Of a DNA stretch of 64,000 nt, positions 1-9,125 are shown one piece after another. Positions within the stretch are counted from its first letter, which is position 1; every line of letters begins with the position of its first letter. The notes under the pieces were generated by a model, which made no database searches, was not told the DNA's origin, and saw nothing but the letters and a program-made list of their open reading frames with translations. The stretch is from JAMLJG01 sp035327585 (GTDB lineage: Bacteria; Verrucomicrobiota; Kiritimatiellia; CAIVKH01), in NCBI GenBank assembly GCA_035327585.1, contig DAOLDD010000001.1, positions 124,001 through 188,000 of the forward strand, written 5' to 3'. The position numbers and the translations under genes were made by a program.

Positions 1-681
1 TACATGAAAGTCGACGAGGATGTGTTCGTCCCGAACGGCTGGGCGCATCGCATGGTCGAAGCCTACGAAGCGCACCGGCACCTCAACCAGCTTGCCTTGA
101 TTACACCGTTGCTGCCCAACAACGCGATGGGGCTGCATGCGCTGTGTTCGCTTTTTTATCCGGACCTGCTCGCGGAACATCGTTCCCGCTTCGGCGAGGA
201 CCCCTCGCCGGAGCGCGCGGGGCTGACATGGCGCGACCCGGATGTCGCGGAATGGGCGACCCGCGCCTTTCTTGATCTCGAGGCCGCCAATGCCCGCCAC
301 CGCTCCATTGTCGCGGCATCCCGGCACCCCCGCTACCTCCCCTTTTCCCGCCCATTCAGCATTGGCTGCATCGCCTATGACTACCGGCACGTGGAGCGAA
401 TGGGCGGCATTCCACGCACGGACGAGCCCGGCTGGTGCGACTGGGTCGAAAAGAACGGCCAGACGCACATTCTGGACTGTTCGCAAATTGCCCTGCATTA
501 TGCCTTCTTCGTGCAACAGGAATGGCTCGACCGGTCCAGCCTGCTCGAAGACATCCGCGCCGTGAACCTGCCTGGCACCCTAAGCCCGCTCGCCCGCCAC
601 CTTAACCGTCGACTCCGGCTCGCCGCGCAACTGCCGGGCATTATCAGGCGCAGGCTGGCGGATTCTGCCCGCGGTCCGTGA
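1..681 (+). CDS. Glycosyltransferase, C-terminal part (5' end outside window)
   Basis: The frame is already open at base 1, so the N-terminus lies upstream of the window; the first visible Met is probably internal. Visible residues 2-7 read KVDEDV, a DxD-type metal/nucleotide-sugar site of GT-A transferases, followed by about 215 residues with no membrane segment. A cytosolic sugar transferase for the neighbouring surface-glycan region is the likely role. I do not recognise the exact family. The 3' end overlaps the 3' end of the convergent nucleotidyltransferase gene by 38 bases. Confidence 0.6.
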   Translation, partial: YMKVDEDVFVPNGWAHRMVEAYEAHRHLNQLALITPLLPNNAMGLHALCSLFYPDLLAEHRSRFGEDPSPERAGLTWRDPDVAEWATRAFLDLEAANARHRSIVAASRHPRYLPFSRPFSIGCIAYDYRHVERMGGIPRTDEPGWCDWVEKNGQTHILDCSQIALHYAFFVQQEWLDRSSLLEDIRAVNLPGTLSPLARHLNRRLRLAAQLPGIIRRRLADSARGP

Positions 682-1159
682 ACCACTTCCTCAAGAAGGA
701 GCGGTCCAGCGCGTCTTTTTGCCGATAGGTCTGCTTCGTCTTCCACAACAGCGCGGGCGAGGCGAAGGGAATGCGCACACCGCGAATGTCCCGCCAATCC
801 ACGAGTGCAACCGCCTGCCCAAAATCGATGCCGCACGCGGAACCCATCAGGTCAACCGTGACCTCATCGTTCACGCGCACGACCGTATACTCCACGACAT
901 CGGTATCGAGGACATCGCGACTGGCCCGGTCCGGAAGGCATTCGAGCGCCTTCTTTACACGTGCGACGTTTGCCGGGCTGTTTTCGATGAGCAGATCAAT
1001 GTCATCTGTCAGACGCGCCAAGCCATGCTCAAACATAGCAAAGCCGCCGATCACGACGTAGCTTGCTCCCTGATCATTCAAATTGCGACAGATCAGCAAC
1101 AGGTCGTCGAGCGTTGGGGGCCGGGACGTTGGCGCTCCATCTGCGTTTTCTTCTACCAT
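644..1159 (-). CDS. Nucleotidyltransferase-fold protein (MNT/AbiEii-like)
   Basis: 171 residues. The nucleotidyltransferase signature is clear: GG at residues 38-39, then D53 and D55 in a TDDIDLLIE context, the pol-beta-like metal-binding motif. Proteins of this class act as toxin or antitoxin nucleotidyltransferases (AbiEii/MNT type) or as small orphan transferases. It is the second gene of a two-gene unit: its ATG overlaps the stop of the upstream 66-residue ORF (ATGGTAG), so the two are probably translationally coupled. It is convergent with the glycosyltransferase at the window start. Toxin-antitoxin function is inferred from architecture only. Confidence 0.75.
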   Translation of the reverse strand: MVEENADGAPTSRPPTLDDLLLICRNLNDQGASYVVIGGFAMFEHGLARLTDDIDLLIENSPANVARVKKALECLPDRASRDVLDTDVVEYTVVRVNDEVTVDLMGSACGIDFGQAVALVDWRDIRGVRIPFASPALLWKTKQTYRQKDALDRSFLRKWFTDRGQNPPACA

Positions 1160-1353
1160 GCATTCGCCTCCGCGTGCGTTCGGTACCGTACAACGCCACG
1201 CTTGCGCCCGACCTTGCCCTCGCCCAACTCGCGGCCCAAACGAAAAAAAGCTTCGCCCGACTCGAGGTTCAACACCGGCTTCCTGCGCCGGCCCACGACC
1301 TTGGCGGGCACGTCATCCCACTGCTCCGAGGGCTCGCGTACGACTTTATCCAT
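1153..1353 (-). CDS. Small basic protein, partner of the nucleotidyltransferase
   Basis: 66 residues, rich in Arg/Lys and Glu, with no membrane segment and no domain I can name. It ends inside the start codon of the nucleotidyltransferase gene, so the pair must be co-transcribed. Short upstream partners of this kind often accompany orphan nucleotidyltransferases and could be an antitoxin or an RNA/DNA-binding accessory protein. The function is not established from sequence. Confidence 0.6.
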   Translation of the reverse strand: MDKVVREPSEQWDDVPAKVVGRRRKPVLNLESGEAFFRLGRELGEGKVGRKRGVVRYRTHAEANAW

Positions 1354-1400
1354 GGCTCCAAGCTAATCCCGGTTCCGCATGATTTCAAGCGCGGGGCCCC

Positions 1401-3275
1401 TCACGCATCCACGGAGGTTGGACGCGGACGACCGAGCTGGCCGAGCCACAACTCCAGCATCACGAGATTCCAGAAGAAGGGCCAGTGATCCTTCAGGGCT
1501 TGGGGCCGCGCGATCCATGGGCGCAGGGCTGCACCGTCCAGCAGACCGGCGGCGGCGGCGCGACCGGACGGTAGTCGATCCAGCACTTCGCGGACGGGAC
1601 CGGACCCGATCCAATTGACCATCGGCAGTCCGAAGCCCAGTTTGCGGCGCGTGAAGATTTCGTCCGGCAGAAGATCGCGCATCGCGCGCTTCAATACCGC
1701 CTTGCCCGATCCGCCTCCCTCAATCTTCGTCGAGCCCGCAACGCCAGCCATCAGCTCCACCAGCCGCACGTCGAGCAGCGGTACGCGCACCTCGAGCGAA
1801 ACCGCCATGCTGGCCCGATCCACCATGTTGAGAATCTGGTCCGGCATGTAACTCGTCGAGTCGTAGTAGAGGCGGCGGTTTACCCAATCCGCGCCGGGCA
1901 CCTCGCCAAACACGCCTTGAATCCAGTCCAATGTGGAGAAGTGCCGACACGCCCACGGCACCACGGCCTCGGCCACCGGCAGGCGGGCTTGTTCGACCCA
2001 GTAACCCATGCCAACCAGATCATTGTCCGCAAGCAGCCGCCGCAACCGGCTCTCCCCATGCGCACCCAGCAACGTGGCCAAGGCGCGGCGCACCGACGCG
2101 GGCATCCAACGGCGGAATCGGTCCGCGCGGCTTTCATTCGGAGGCGGATCAACGTGGCGTGGATATCCCGCGAAGACCTCGTCGCCGCCGTTTCCGGACA
2201 ACGCCACCTTCACATGCTGACGCGCGGATCGACAGATCAAGTAACTCGGCAGGAGAGCGGGGTCCGAATTGGGTTCGTCAAGGTGCCAGGCCAGCAGATC
2301 GAGATGCGTCAACAGGTTAGCCGGGTCCGCATGCTGCTCATGGTGCCGCGTACCGCAGTGCTTCGCCACCATCCGGGCAAATTCCGTCTCGTCGTAGTAG
2401 TGGTCGGAAAACCCCATCCCGAAGGTGTCGACGTGCGGCAACTGCCGCGCCGCGAGCGCGGTCACGGCGCTGGAATCGATGCCACCGGAAAGAAACGTGC
2501 CCAATGGCACATCGCTGCGCAACTGGAGCCGCACGGCGTCCTGCAAAAGTTCCCGCGCCTCCGTGGCCGCCTCCTCCAGCGGAATGTCGCGCACGCGCGC
2601 GTACGCGTCCGCCAACCGCCAGTAAGCGGATGCGCGCGGCGAGCCGTTCCGATCCCAAAGCAGCACATGGCCGGGCTGCAATTTCGAAACGCCGCGGATC
2701 GGCGCGGACGAACGGGGAATGTAGCCAAGGTGCAGGTAGGCCGCGATGGCATCGCGATCCAACGCCGGCTGAACCCCTCCCGCGAGCAGGCAGCGCAATT
2801 CGGAACCGAAGACGAGGCGGCCATCCTTGAAGTGCCAGTAGAGCGGCTTGATCCCGAGGTGATCGCGCGCCAGCAACACGCGATCTCGGCGCACATCCCA
2901 CACCGCGAAACCAAACATGCCGTTCAGCTTTTCCGGAAACGCGTCGCCATACTGCTCGTACAGATGGACGAGGCATTCCGTGTCCGTGTTCGTCCTGAAT
3001 ACATGGCCGCGCGACTCAAGCTCGCCGCGGAGTTCGACGTAATTGTATATCTCGCCGTTAAAGACCACCCAAACCGATTCGTCCTCATTGCTGATCGGCT
3101 GATGGCCACCGCCGAGATCAATGATGCTCAACCGACGCATGCCCATCGCATAGGGTCCGTTCACATAGCGCCCTTCATCGTCCGGTCCGCGATGGATGAT
3201 CAGATCCAGCATGGATCCGAGCAACCCGGGTTCAATGGGCTTTCCAAAATCGACAATTCCGGCGATGCCGCACAT
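1401..3275 (-). CDS. asnB: Asparagine synthase (glutamine-hydrolysing)-like amidotransferase
   Basis: 624 residues, normal length for the class. Cys2 directly follows the initiator Met (MCGIAG), giving the N-terminal nucleophile glutaminase domain (about 1-210). The synthetase domain carries the PPi-loop SGGIDSS at 263-269. The reaction is ATP-dependent transfer of glutamine-derived ammonia to a carboxylate. It is the last gene of the minus-strand glycan run, 16 bases after a GT2 gene. In such clusters AsnB-like enzymes can amidate sugar uronic acids (the WbpS type) instead of aspartate, so the substrate here may be a glycan intermediate; that part is inference. Confidence 0.85.
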   Translation of the reverse strand: MCGIAGIVDFGKPIEPGLLGSMLDLIIHRGPDDEGRYVNGPYAMGMRRLSIIDLGGGHQPISNEDESVWVVFNGEIYNYVELRGELESRGHVFRTNTDTECLVHLYEQYGDAFPEKLNGMFGFAVWDVRRDRVLLARDHLGIKPLYWHFKDGRLVFGSELRCLLAGGVQPALDRDAIAAYLHLGYIPRSSAPIRGVSKLQPGHVLLWDRNGSPRASAYWRLADAYARVRDIPLEEAATEARELLQDAVRLQLRSDVPLGTFLSGGIDSSAVTALAARQLPHVDTFGMGFSDHYYDETEFARMVAKHCGTRHHEQHADPANLLTHLDLLAWHLDEPNSDPALLPSYLICRSARQHVKVALSGNGGDEVFAGYPRHVDPPPNESRADRFRRWMPASVRRALATLLGAHGESRLRRLLADNDLVGMGYWVEQARLPVAEAVVPWACRHFSTLDWIQGVFGEVPGADWVNRRLYYDSTSYMPDQILNMVDRASMAVSLEVRVPLLDVRLVELMAGVAGSTKIEGGGSGKAVLKRAMRDLLPDEIFTRRKLGFGLPMVNWIGSGPVREVLDRLPSGRAAAAGLLDGAALRPWIARPQALKDHWPFFWNLVMLELWLGQLGRPRPTSVDA

Positions 3276-3291
3276 GGGGAATGAACCTGAG

Positions 3292-4218
3292 TCAGTGACC
3301 GATGACCGGTGCCCGGTGGTCGGTGGGGAGGCGTATCAGGGATTTTAGCGTGGAAATCCAAAGGGGAGCATCGATCGGAAACCGGCGCAGGCCCTGTGCG
3401 CAGAACCAGAGGGCACGGCGCGGCTCGACCGCATTCCGCCAGAATTCGGCGTTCTCGCGATACGCGCCGCGCAGAATCGCTTTCATTTCAGCATCCGTCG
3501 CGAGCCCCGCGTACATCCCCTTGCGCAGGATTCGTTCGAGCGTGTTCACATTGCGCGGCGCGCGCTTCCACTTCTTCACGCTCACACTCGCCTCGGAGCG
3601 ACGATACGACGCCAGCGCCTCCGGAATGAATCCGATAGGACGGCGCGTCGCAATCGCGAGGAAGAAATCCTGGTCCATGCCGAAATCCGTGATTTCGGAT
3701 TCCGCGAGGGCTTCCAGCCAGGACGTGCGGCGGGCGACCACGGCGCTGATCGTGATGAAGCAGTGCTCGAGCAACTGGCGCGCCACGCGATCACCCACCG
3801 GCACATTCCCCTCGTGGCGAATGCGCTGCACGCGATCCTGTCCGTCAATCACCCGTGCGTAGGTGTGGACCAGCGCGACCTCCGGGTGGGCCTGCATGTA
3901 GCTGACCGTGGTTTCGAGGAACGCCGGGTCCCAGCGGTCGTCGGCGTCAAGGAATGCGCAGAGATCCGTCCTGGCCGCTTTGACGCCTTGATAGCGCGGC
4001 AATTCGCATGTCGCGGAATTTCGCTCCCGGCGGATCAGCCGGATGCGATCCCCCATGGCCTCCAACGCACGAATCGTTTCGCCATCCGTGGACGCATCGT
4101 CCACCACGACGATTTCAAAGTCGCGGAAGGTTTGCGCATCGAGGCAGGCCCACAGCCCGGGCAGAAACGCGGCGCAGTTGTACGTGCCGACAATGACGCT
4201 GGCCGTGGGCGACGGCAT
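3292..4218 (-). CDS. Glycosyltransferase family 2
   Basis: 308 residues from the ATG at 4218; a GTG three bases upstream is also possible. The start overlaps the preceding stop as TGATG. The GT-A fold is shown by an N-terminal VIVGTYN strand, VVVDDAS at about residues 39-45 and the DADDR metal site at about 91-95. The protein is soluble with no transmembrane segment. It probably adds one sugar of the surface glycan from a nucleotide sugar on the cytoplasmic face of the membrane. Confidence 0.85.
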   Translation of the reverse strand: MPSPTASVIVGTYNCAAFLPGLWACLDAQTFRDFEIVVVDDASTDGETIRALEAMGDRIRLIRRERNSATCELPRYQGVKAARTDLCAFLDADDRWDPAFLETTVSYMQAHPEVALVHTYARVIDGQDRVQRIRHEGNVPVGDRVARQLLEHCFITISAVVARRTSWLEALAESEITDFGMDQDFFLAIATRRPIGFIPEALASYRRSEASVSVKKWKRAPRNVNTLERILRKGMYAGLATDAEMKAILRGAYRENAEFWRNAVEPRRALWFCAQGLRRFPIDAPLWISTLKSLIRLPTDHRAPVIGH

Positions 4219-5786
4219 CACGGCACGACCCCGGGTTCAGCCATCAACGAATACAGGCGCAACGAACCAAGCCCCGCGCCATTGCGTTGAAGCGGCACAA
4301 CATCGTGTGCTTTTCCGGCCAGGGGACCAAGTTCATCCTCGCGCCCTTCCGCTTCGGGCGTCACCAACACGGCGGCAATCGACGCGCCGGCATTAATGAA
4401 TTGCGCCAGGTTCAGTTCCGTCAGCTGCCGCGCCTCGATGGCCCAGCCCCTTCGATCCGCCGTATAGAGAATTCGAGGATCGCTCCACCCGGTGCCGCGG
4501 CCGTGGGTGACCGAAAGCACCAGGGCTTCGGACGGCGTATGCTCGCGAATGCCGTGCCCCGCCGCGAGGCGTTGCCAGTCCACCGTGAAATATGGACCCT
4601 TCGTCAGATAGGGTCCTCGCGCCAGGCCCTCACGCGCGCCTGCAGCGAGAAGAATCAGCAGCACCGCCACGGCGCATACGGACGCCCTGGGCCACCGCCG
4701 TTCACACCATTCAAGCACACGCACCACGCCCAACGCCGCGACAACCGACGCGGGCGCGATCAGGGGAATCGAATAATACTCATGCCCGCCGGTAACCATG
4801 GGGAAAATTACCAGGACATACATCAACACCCCCCCGCCCCAGACCCACATCATCGCGTATCCCGAGCCCGGAAAATCCGCATTCCTCTTATGCCACGGCA
4901 CGAGACCCACAAGCGCAAGCGCAAGCCCGGCCGGTGTCAGGATCAGCCAGAAAACGCGTTTGGCGATCAGGCGCCAGCCGGCGGGATTCAATCGATCCGC
5001 AAGTTGGCCGAAAAAGTATCCCGCGCTGCTTTCCGCGGTCCACTTCATTGGATACACCAGCGACTCCTCAAACGGCGCCTCCAACGCGATGCGGTGCTGG
5101 TTGAACCAGAGCGCCGACAGCAGCGGAAGAATCAGAACCGTCGCCAGCCCGATGAAACGGCCAAACGTCCGTTTTTCCCGATCCACAAGCCACCACCATC
5201 CCGGCAACAGACCCAGATAGAAACAATACGGCGCCTTCATCAAGAAGGCCGCGACGCCGCCGATCACACCAACGCTCCACCACCCCACCCCGCCCGACTG
5301 GACGAAGCGCAGCAACCCGAACAAGAACAAATGGCTGAAGAAAATGATCGCGAAGTCCGGGTGGACCATGCGCGAGTAAGCAATTCCGAGCGGGGCCGCG
5401 GTGTACAAGACGGTTGACCAGGCCGCCACACGCGCCCCCGCCATGATGCGAACCGAGAGAAACAACAGCCATGCGGACCCCGCGAAAAAGAGCAGCGTGA
5501 TTAATCGCGCGGCCGGCAGACACTCGCGACCAGCCAGCTTATAGGCCAGCGAGGCGAGCGCGGGATAGATCGGGAATTCCGCCGCCTTCACGTCATTGGT
5601 CCCGCGGTACGGCGCCTTGGGCCGTAAAAGGTCCGGCGGCGACTCGTTCATCATCCGGACCGCCATGTACGCGGTATCCGTCTGCCGCCACATCGGCTCG
5701 TCAAGGGGCCCGCCGAGGTGGGAAAGGCGAAGCGCGAGGCAAGTCGCAATGGCCAGCCAGAGGACAACCTGTTCGGTGATCTTCAT
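4218..5786 (-). CDS. Polytopic membrane glycosyltransferase (GT39/ArnT-like)
   Basis: 522 residues from the ATG at 5786, which overlaps the stop of the upstream GT by 4 bases (ATGA). A longer in-frame reading to 5930 is only the antisense-rich overlap with that gene. The protein has roughly ten hydrophobic helices, an acidic/aromatic first periplasmic loop (WRQTDTAY) and a hydrophilic C-terminal part. This is the plan of GT-C enzymes that use polyprenyl-phosphate sugars. Donor and acceptor are unknown; the position among glycan genes supports a glycosyl transfer role. Confidence 0.65.
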   Translation of the reverse strand: MKITEQVVLWLAIATCLALRLSHLGGPLDEPMWRQTDTAYMAVRMMNESPPDLLRPKAPYRGTNDVKAAEFPIYPALASLAYKLAGRECLPAARLITLLFFAGSAWLLFLSVRIMAGARVAAWSTVLYTAAPLGIAYSRMVHPDFAIIFFSHLFLFGLLRFVQSGGVGWWSVGVIGGVAAFLMKAPYCFYLGLLPGWWWLVDREKRTFGRFIGLATVLILPLLSALWFNQHRIALEAPFEESLVYPMKWTAESSAGYFFGQLADRLNPAGWRLIAKRVFWLILTPAGLALALVGLVPWHKRNADFPGSGYAMMWVWGGGVLMYVLVIFPMVTGGHEYYSIPLIAPASVVAALGVVRVLEWCERRWPRASVCAVAVLLILLAAGAREGLARGPYLTKGPYFTVDWQRLAAGHGIREHTPSEALVLSVTHGRGTGWSDPRILYTADRRGWAIEARQLTELNLAQFINAGASIAAVLVTPEAEGREDELGPLAGKAHDVVPLQRNGAGLGSLRLYSLMAEPGVVP

Positions 5787-6838
5787 GCAACGACCAGTTC
5801 GTCGAAGAGCCGGCGATACGGCTCGGCCATCCGCGCCCAATCGAACTGTTCGGCCCAGGCGCGCACAGCGGGCCGCATCCGTTCCAGCACGTCGCGTTCC
5901 GCCGCGAGCGCCCGCAGGCGATCGATCCACGCGTCGGCATTCTTGTCCGGCATGACGATGTTGCAGCCAGGATCCACATACTCCGGAACGCCGCCGATTC
6001 GATTGACCATCACCGGCGTTCCGCAGGCCATGGATTCGAGGACGGCGTTGTTCGCCGTGCAGTCGAGCATCGGCATGAACAGCAGATCCGCCTGCTGGTA
6101 CTCCGAGAGAAGACCGGCGTCATCCAGCCGCGGCAACAGCGTCACATTACGCGCGCCGTCATAGTTTCGGCGCTGGTCGGGGGCCGTCATCACCCGCAGC
6201 TCCGCGACGCCGTGCGGAAGCCGGGACAGGACCTGCGCGGCGAACGCGTGGTCCCGTTCGGTCTTGCCGACGATCAACATCCGGAGCACCTTTCCTGGGG
6301 CTCGCGAGGTCGGAGGACGGAAGTAGCCCGACACGACCCCGTGCAGGAACACGTGCAGGCACTCCGGCGAGACTCCCCTCTCCAGGAACCATTCCCGTTG
6401 TGATTCTGATACCAGCGTCACAGCGTCGAGGTCCGAAAGTCTCCGCACCCTGCCGAGGACCGTCGGCGCGCGGCGCGAGCTGACATGGAAGGTCGCAACG
6501 ATTCTTGCGCCACGCCGGTGAATTAGATCGATCTGGACCGGTGGCGTGAAATCGGCGAATACATAATGCGCAATCGAAGGGCGATCACGCGGAAGCGCGC
6601 GGACCAACCGCATCTCATCGAACCACGGCAGCGGCGCGAACCACTCGCTTCCCGACCATTGCTGCCCGCATTTCCGCACGGCTTGGCCGAGTCTCCAGCT
6701 TCTCCGCTGCAACCGTTCCCAGACGACATCGTAGTACAGGGTCCGGGCGCCCATTTCCGTGGCGAGCGGCGCCATGCCGGATCGCGCCGAGAGGCTCGGG
6801 TGATGAAACAGGTAACAGAGGGTCTCGTACGCCATCAT
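5783..6838 (-). CDS. Glycosyltransferase family 1/4 (GT-B)
   Basis: 351 residues if translation begins at the ATG at 6838, which overlaps the preceding stop as ATGATG. The open frame continues to 6940 inside the upstream gene, but that part looks non-native. The C-terminal half has the family pattern: a stretch near residue 265-290 with NNAVLESMACGTPVMVN, then GGVPEYV, the E-x7-E type donor-binding loop of GT4 retaining transferases. It is soluble and co-transcribed with the methyltransferase before it and the GT-C protein after it. Confidence 0.8.
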   Translation of the reverse strand: MMAYETLCYLFHHPSLSARSGMAPLATEMGARTLYYDVVWERLQRRSWRLGQAVRKCGQQWSGSEWFAPLPWFDEMRLVRALPRDRPSIAHYVFADFTPPVQIDLIHRRGARIVATFHVSSRRAPTVLGRVRRLSDLDAVTLVSESQREWFLERGVSPECLHVFLHGVVSGYFRPPTSRAPGKVLRMLIVGKTERDHAFAAQVLSRLPHGVAELRVMTAPDQRRNYDGARNVTLLPRLDDAGLLSEYQQADLLFMPMLDCTANNAVLESMACGTPVMVNRIGGVPEYVDPGCNIVMPDKNADAWIDRLRALAAERDVLERMRPAVRAWAEQFDWARMAEPYRRLFDELVVA

Positions 6839-7563
6839 CGTCGAAGAATCGCCCGGGATACGAGGCTCGGAAGGCGTCGCAGCGTTGCGCGCAGCGCAAG
6901 ATTCGCCTCCAGCACGCCCTGATCGATCAGCGTAAGGCAATTCGCCTCCGGCAGGACCTTGATCTTCGCTGCGCGCGGATCACGGTCAAGCCACTCTTCC
7001 TTCGCGTATAGAAAGACGTTCTGGCGATAGTGAAGTGAGACACGCTCGTTGTGCCAGAGCGTCGGCCGGAACGGGTCGTACACTCGATATCCCTTTGCGC
7101 GGAATTCCGCATGCCAGAAGGAGTGCCATCGCGGGTTGATGTGGGCCGTGCCGGGCTGTTCCGGAATGGCGGCAGAAAACAGGAGGACCGGCGCGAGTGA
7201 TGTGAGAAAAGAAACGAAGTGGGTCGAGGATTCCGGCGGCAGGTGTTCGGCGACCTCAAGCGAAACAGCAAGATCAAAGGTCGTGCCAACGAACTGCGCT
7301 TTGGCGAGCTCCGTGGGACGAAAGCACTCCGGCGGAATGCGAAGCCGCGCGCGGTCGACATAGTCGCCGTCGAATCCCATGACCGAACTGGCCCCGAATT
7401 CCCGGAAGACCGACAGCCACACCCCGAGCCCGCAGCCGACGTCCGCCACGCTCTGCGCCTTCACCAAGTCCATGACCAGCGGTACCAGTACCCGCGCTGA
7501 GTGGAGGGATGTTTCCTCAAACGAGGCGTAGAAAGCGCCGTCGTAAGGTGTTTTCGTACTCAT
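6835..7563 (-). CDS. Class I SAM-dependent methyltransferase
   Basis: 242 residues from the ATG at 7563; a longer frame to 7683 runs over a decayed GT9 fragment and is not credible as coding. Motif I is VADVGCGLGVW at about residues 37-47, followed by an acidic strand (MGFDGDYV) and SLEVAEHLP, the post-I/motif-II arrangement of Methyltransf_23-type enzymes. It is likely an O- or N-methyltransferase for a sugar. It is the first intact gene after the pseudogene scar. Confidence 0.8.
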   Translation of the reverse strand: MSTKTPYDGAFYASFEETSLHSARVLVPLVMDLVKAQSVADVGCGLGVWLSVFREFGASSVMGFDGDYVDRARLRIPPECFRPTELAKAQFVGTTFDLAVSLEVAEHLPPESSTHFVSFLTSLAPVLLFSAAIPEQPGTAHINPRWHSFWHAEFRAKGYRVYDPFRPTLWHNERVSLHYRQNVFLYAKEEWLDRDPRAAKIKVLPEANCLTLIDQGVLEANLALRATLRRLPSLVSRAILRR

Positions 7564-7617
7564 TATCCGGTCTCCAATATGATTACAGCGGCGTGCCGCA
7601 CGGCCGCAACCTCGATC

Positions 7618-7852
7618 TACCACATAAAGCGACCTTCTTCGGTGCATCGCGCATGTGAATGCCACGGGATACAGCTCGGACATTCATCGACGGCCCGCAC
7701 CGCGCTGTGCCAAGGCTCGCGGGGCGCCATGAAGCCGGATCCACGCGGGATACCGCGTGCCCGCGAATTCTCTCCAGAAATAGTGGGCAATGTGCACCCA
7801 GCGCCGCGGCCAGTGGCAGCATGCCAGAGCGGGATGTGAAACCGGGCGACAC
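7618..7852 (-). pseudogene. Decayed C-terminal fragment of a GT9 (heptosyltransferase-like) gene
   Basis: This 320-base gap between two real genes contains a recognisable GT9 tail in two shifted frames. One frame reads SRSGMLPLAAALG and later DPASW, matching SGSMHIAAALG and NPQKW of the intact GT9 at 10531-11814. The other reads MAPRE, then VDECPSCIPWHSHARC, matching WAPRG then VEGCPSCIPWHPRARC of the same gene. A frameshift near the W/M-AP point and a stop soon after the Cys cluster show it is dead. The rest of the gap holds nothing I can identify. Confidence 0.7.
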
Positions 7853-7883
7853 ATCGGGCGGGCACTGATGGAGAGCCCGGCAG

Positions 7884-9125
7884 TCATTCGGATTCCCGCA
7901 ACACCTTCGTAACCATCTCCGTAAACTTCGCGCGCCCTGACACGCTCAGGTGGGTTCCATCGGCCCAGTCCGAAGGACCCAGCGCCAGCCCCTGCTTTGC
8001 CAGGGGGACATAAAGAAAATCGCCGCGCGCGGACCACGCCGCCAGACGCGCGCGAACCCTCCCTGCCAGCTCGATCGACGCGGGCGTGTGCACCGAGGGA
8101 TTCACCTGCCCCTCGAAAACCACAACGCCCCCGCCACGCGCGCGCATGAAACGGATCGCCTCGTCCAGCGCCCGGTAGTGCACCTCGTGAAACGGATGAT
8201 CCGGCCCCGCCACGGCATACCCCTCCCGCTGCGCCTGAATCGCGTCGAGCTGCGACCGGCCCGGCGCCGCGGCGTCCGCACCGAGGACATGCTGCAACCC
8301 GTGCCGGATGTAATCCCGGTCCCGCCAGCTCTCGAAGACCGAGGCCATGCCGAGGTCCACCAGTTGACGCCTGTACGTCCACGCATACGGCCCCAGCGCG
8401 CGCCGCGAGGCCAGGACGCCCGGCCCTCGAGCGAGCGGCCGGATCCAGTCGGACTGTAGGGCCAGATTGCTCCCGATGTCCATCTCACCGACGTACAGCA
8501 GCAACAGGTCGCCCGGCCGTGCGGTGAGATAGCCCAGCGCGCCGCAGACTTTTAGCGGATCCAGCCCCGCCAGCGACCTGCGCAGCACCTGGCGTTCCGG
8601 CAGACCGCGCTGCAGTTCCGGCAGATCAAGCCCGTGCAGCAACTGGCTGGACCCCGCCACGAGCAAGCCGGGCCGTTCGTCGCGCGCGTTCAGGACATCC
8701 AGGCGCCAGGTGGCGAGCTCGCGGATGAAGTAGTCCGCCGTCCCCGGCCGCAGGCGCGCGCGGACGGACAGCCAGAAGGGATTTTGCAGGGCTGGCCGAC
8801 CGAATCCGTAATCCACGGCCCCCAGCAGCAGCGCCGCGGCAATCAGGGCCAAGGGGGCTTTCGATGCAACACAGCCGCCGCGACACGTCGCTCCCAGCGT
8901 CAACCGCCACACGGCCCAGAGCCCGCCGCCGGCCAGCGCCCCGGCCAACCCGCCCAGTGCGGTCTTCGCACTCCACCACGGCGCGCGCAGATCCGCATCC
9001 AGCGCAATCCAGCACCACCCGCGCGAGGCCAGCGCGGCGCCCGCGCACAGGCCGGCGAGCGGCAGCAGCCAACCGAACCGGTCCAGTCCGTTTCGCTCCA
9101 GTTCAGGATGAAAGGGCGTGTTCAT
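7884..9125 (-). CDS. Membrane-anchored SGNH/GDSL hydrolase-fold protein, partner of MBOAT
   Basis: 413 residues from the ATG at 9125, overlapping the MBOAT stop (TGATG). The N-terminal ~110 residues hold about three hydrophobic helices; the rest is predicted periplasmic. Block I of the SGNH fold is seen as VAGSSQLLHG, and block V as DGTHLS with D389 and H392 near the C-terminus. MBOAT plus SGNH pairs (AlgI with AlgJ/X type) move acyl groups across the inner membrane and then onto a polysaccharide. That is the predicted role here. The exact acceptor is unknown. Confidence 0.75.
   Translation of the reverse strand: MNTPFHPELERNGLDRFGWLLPLAGLCAGAALASRGWCWIALDADLRAPWWSAKTALGGLAGALAGGGLWAVWRLTLGATCRGGCVASKAPLALIAAALLLGAVDYGFGRPALQNPFWLSVRARLRPGTADYFIRELATWRLDVLNARDERPGLLVAGSSQLLHGLDLPELQRGLPERQVLRRSLAGLDPLKVCGALGYLTARPGDLLLLYVGEMDIGSNLALQSDWIRPLARGPGVLASRRALGPYAWTYRRQLVDLGMASVFESWRDRDYIRHGLQHVLGADAAAPGRSQLDAIQAQREGYAVAGPDHPFHEVHYRALDEAIRFMRARGGGVVVFEGQVNPSVHTPASIELAGRVRARLAAWSARGDFLYVPLAKQGLALGPSDWADGTHLSVSGRAKFTEMVTKVLRESE

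Noticed and set aside
1917..3284. 455-residue plus-strand ORF opposite the asparagine-synthase gene
   Set aside because: Antisense shadow of a well-supported gene, with no recognisable motif.
7684..8382. 232-residue minus-strand ORF over the SGNH gene and the pseudogene
   Set aside because: Mostly a frame-shifted shadow of the SGNH gene; only its last part touches the real GT9 remnant.
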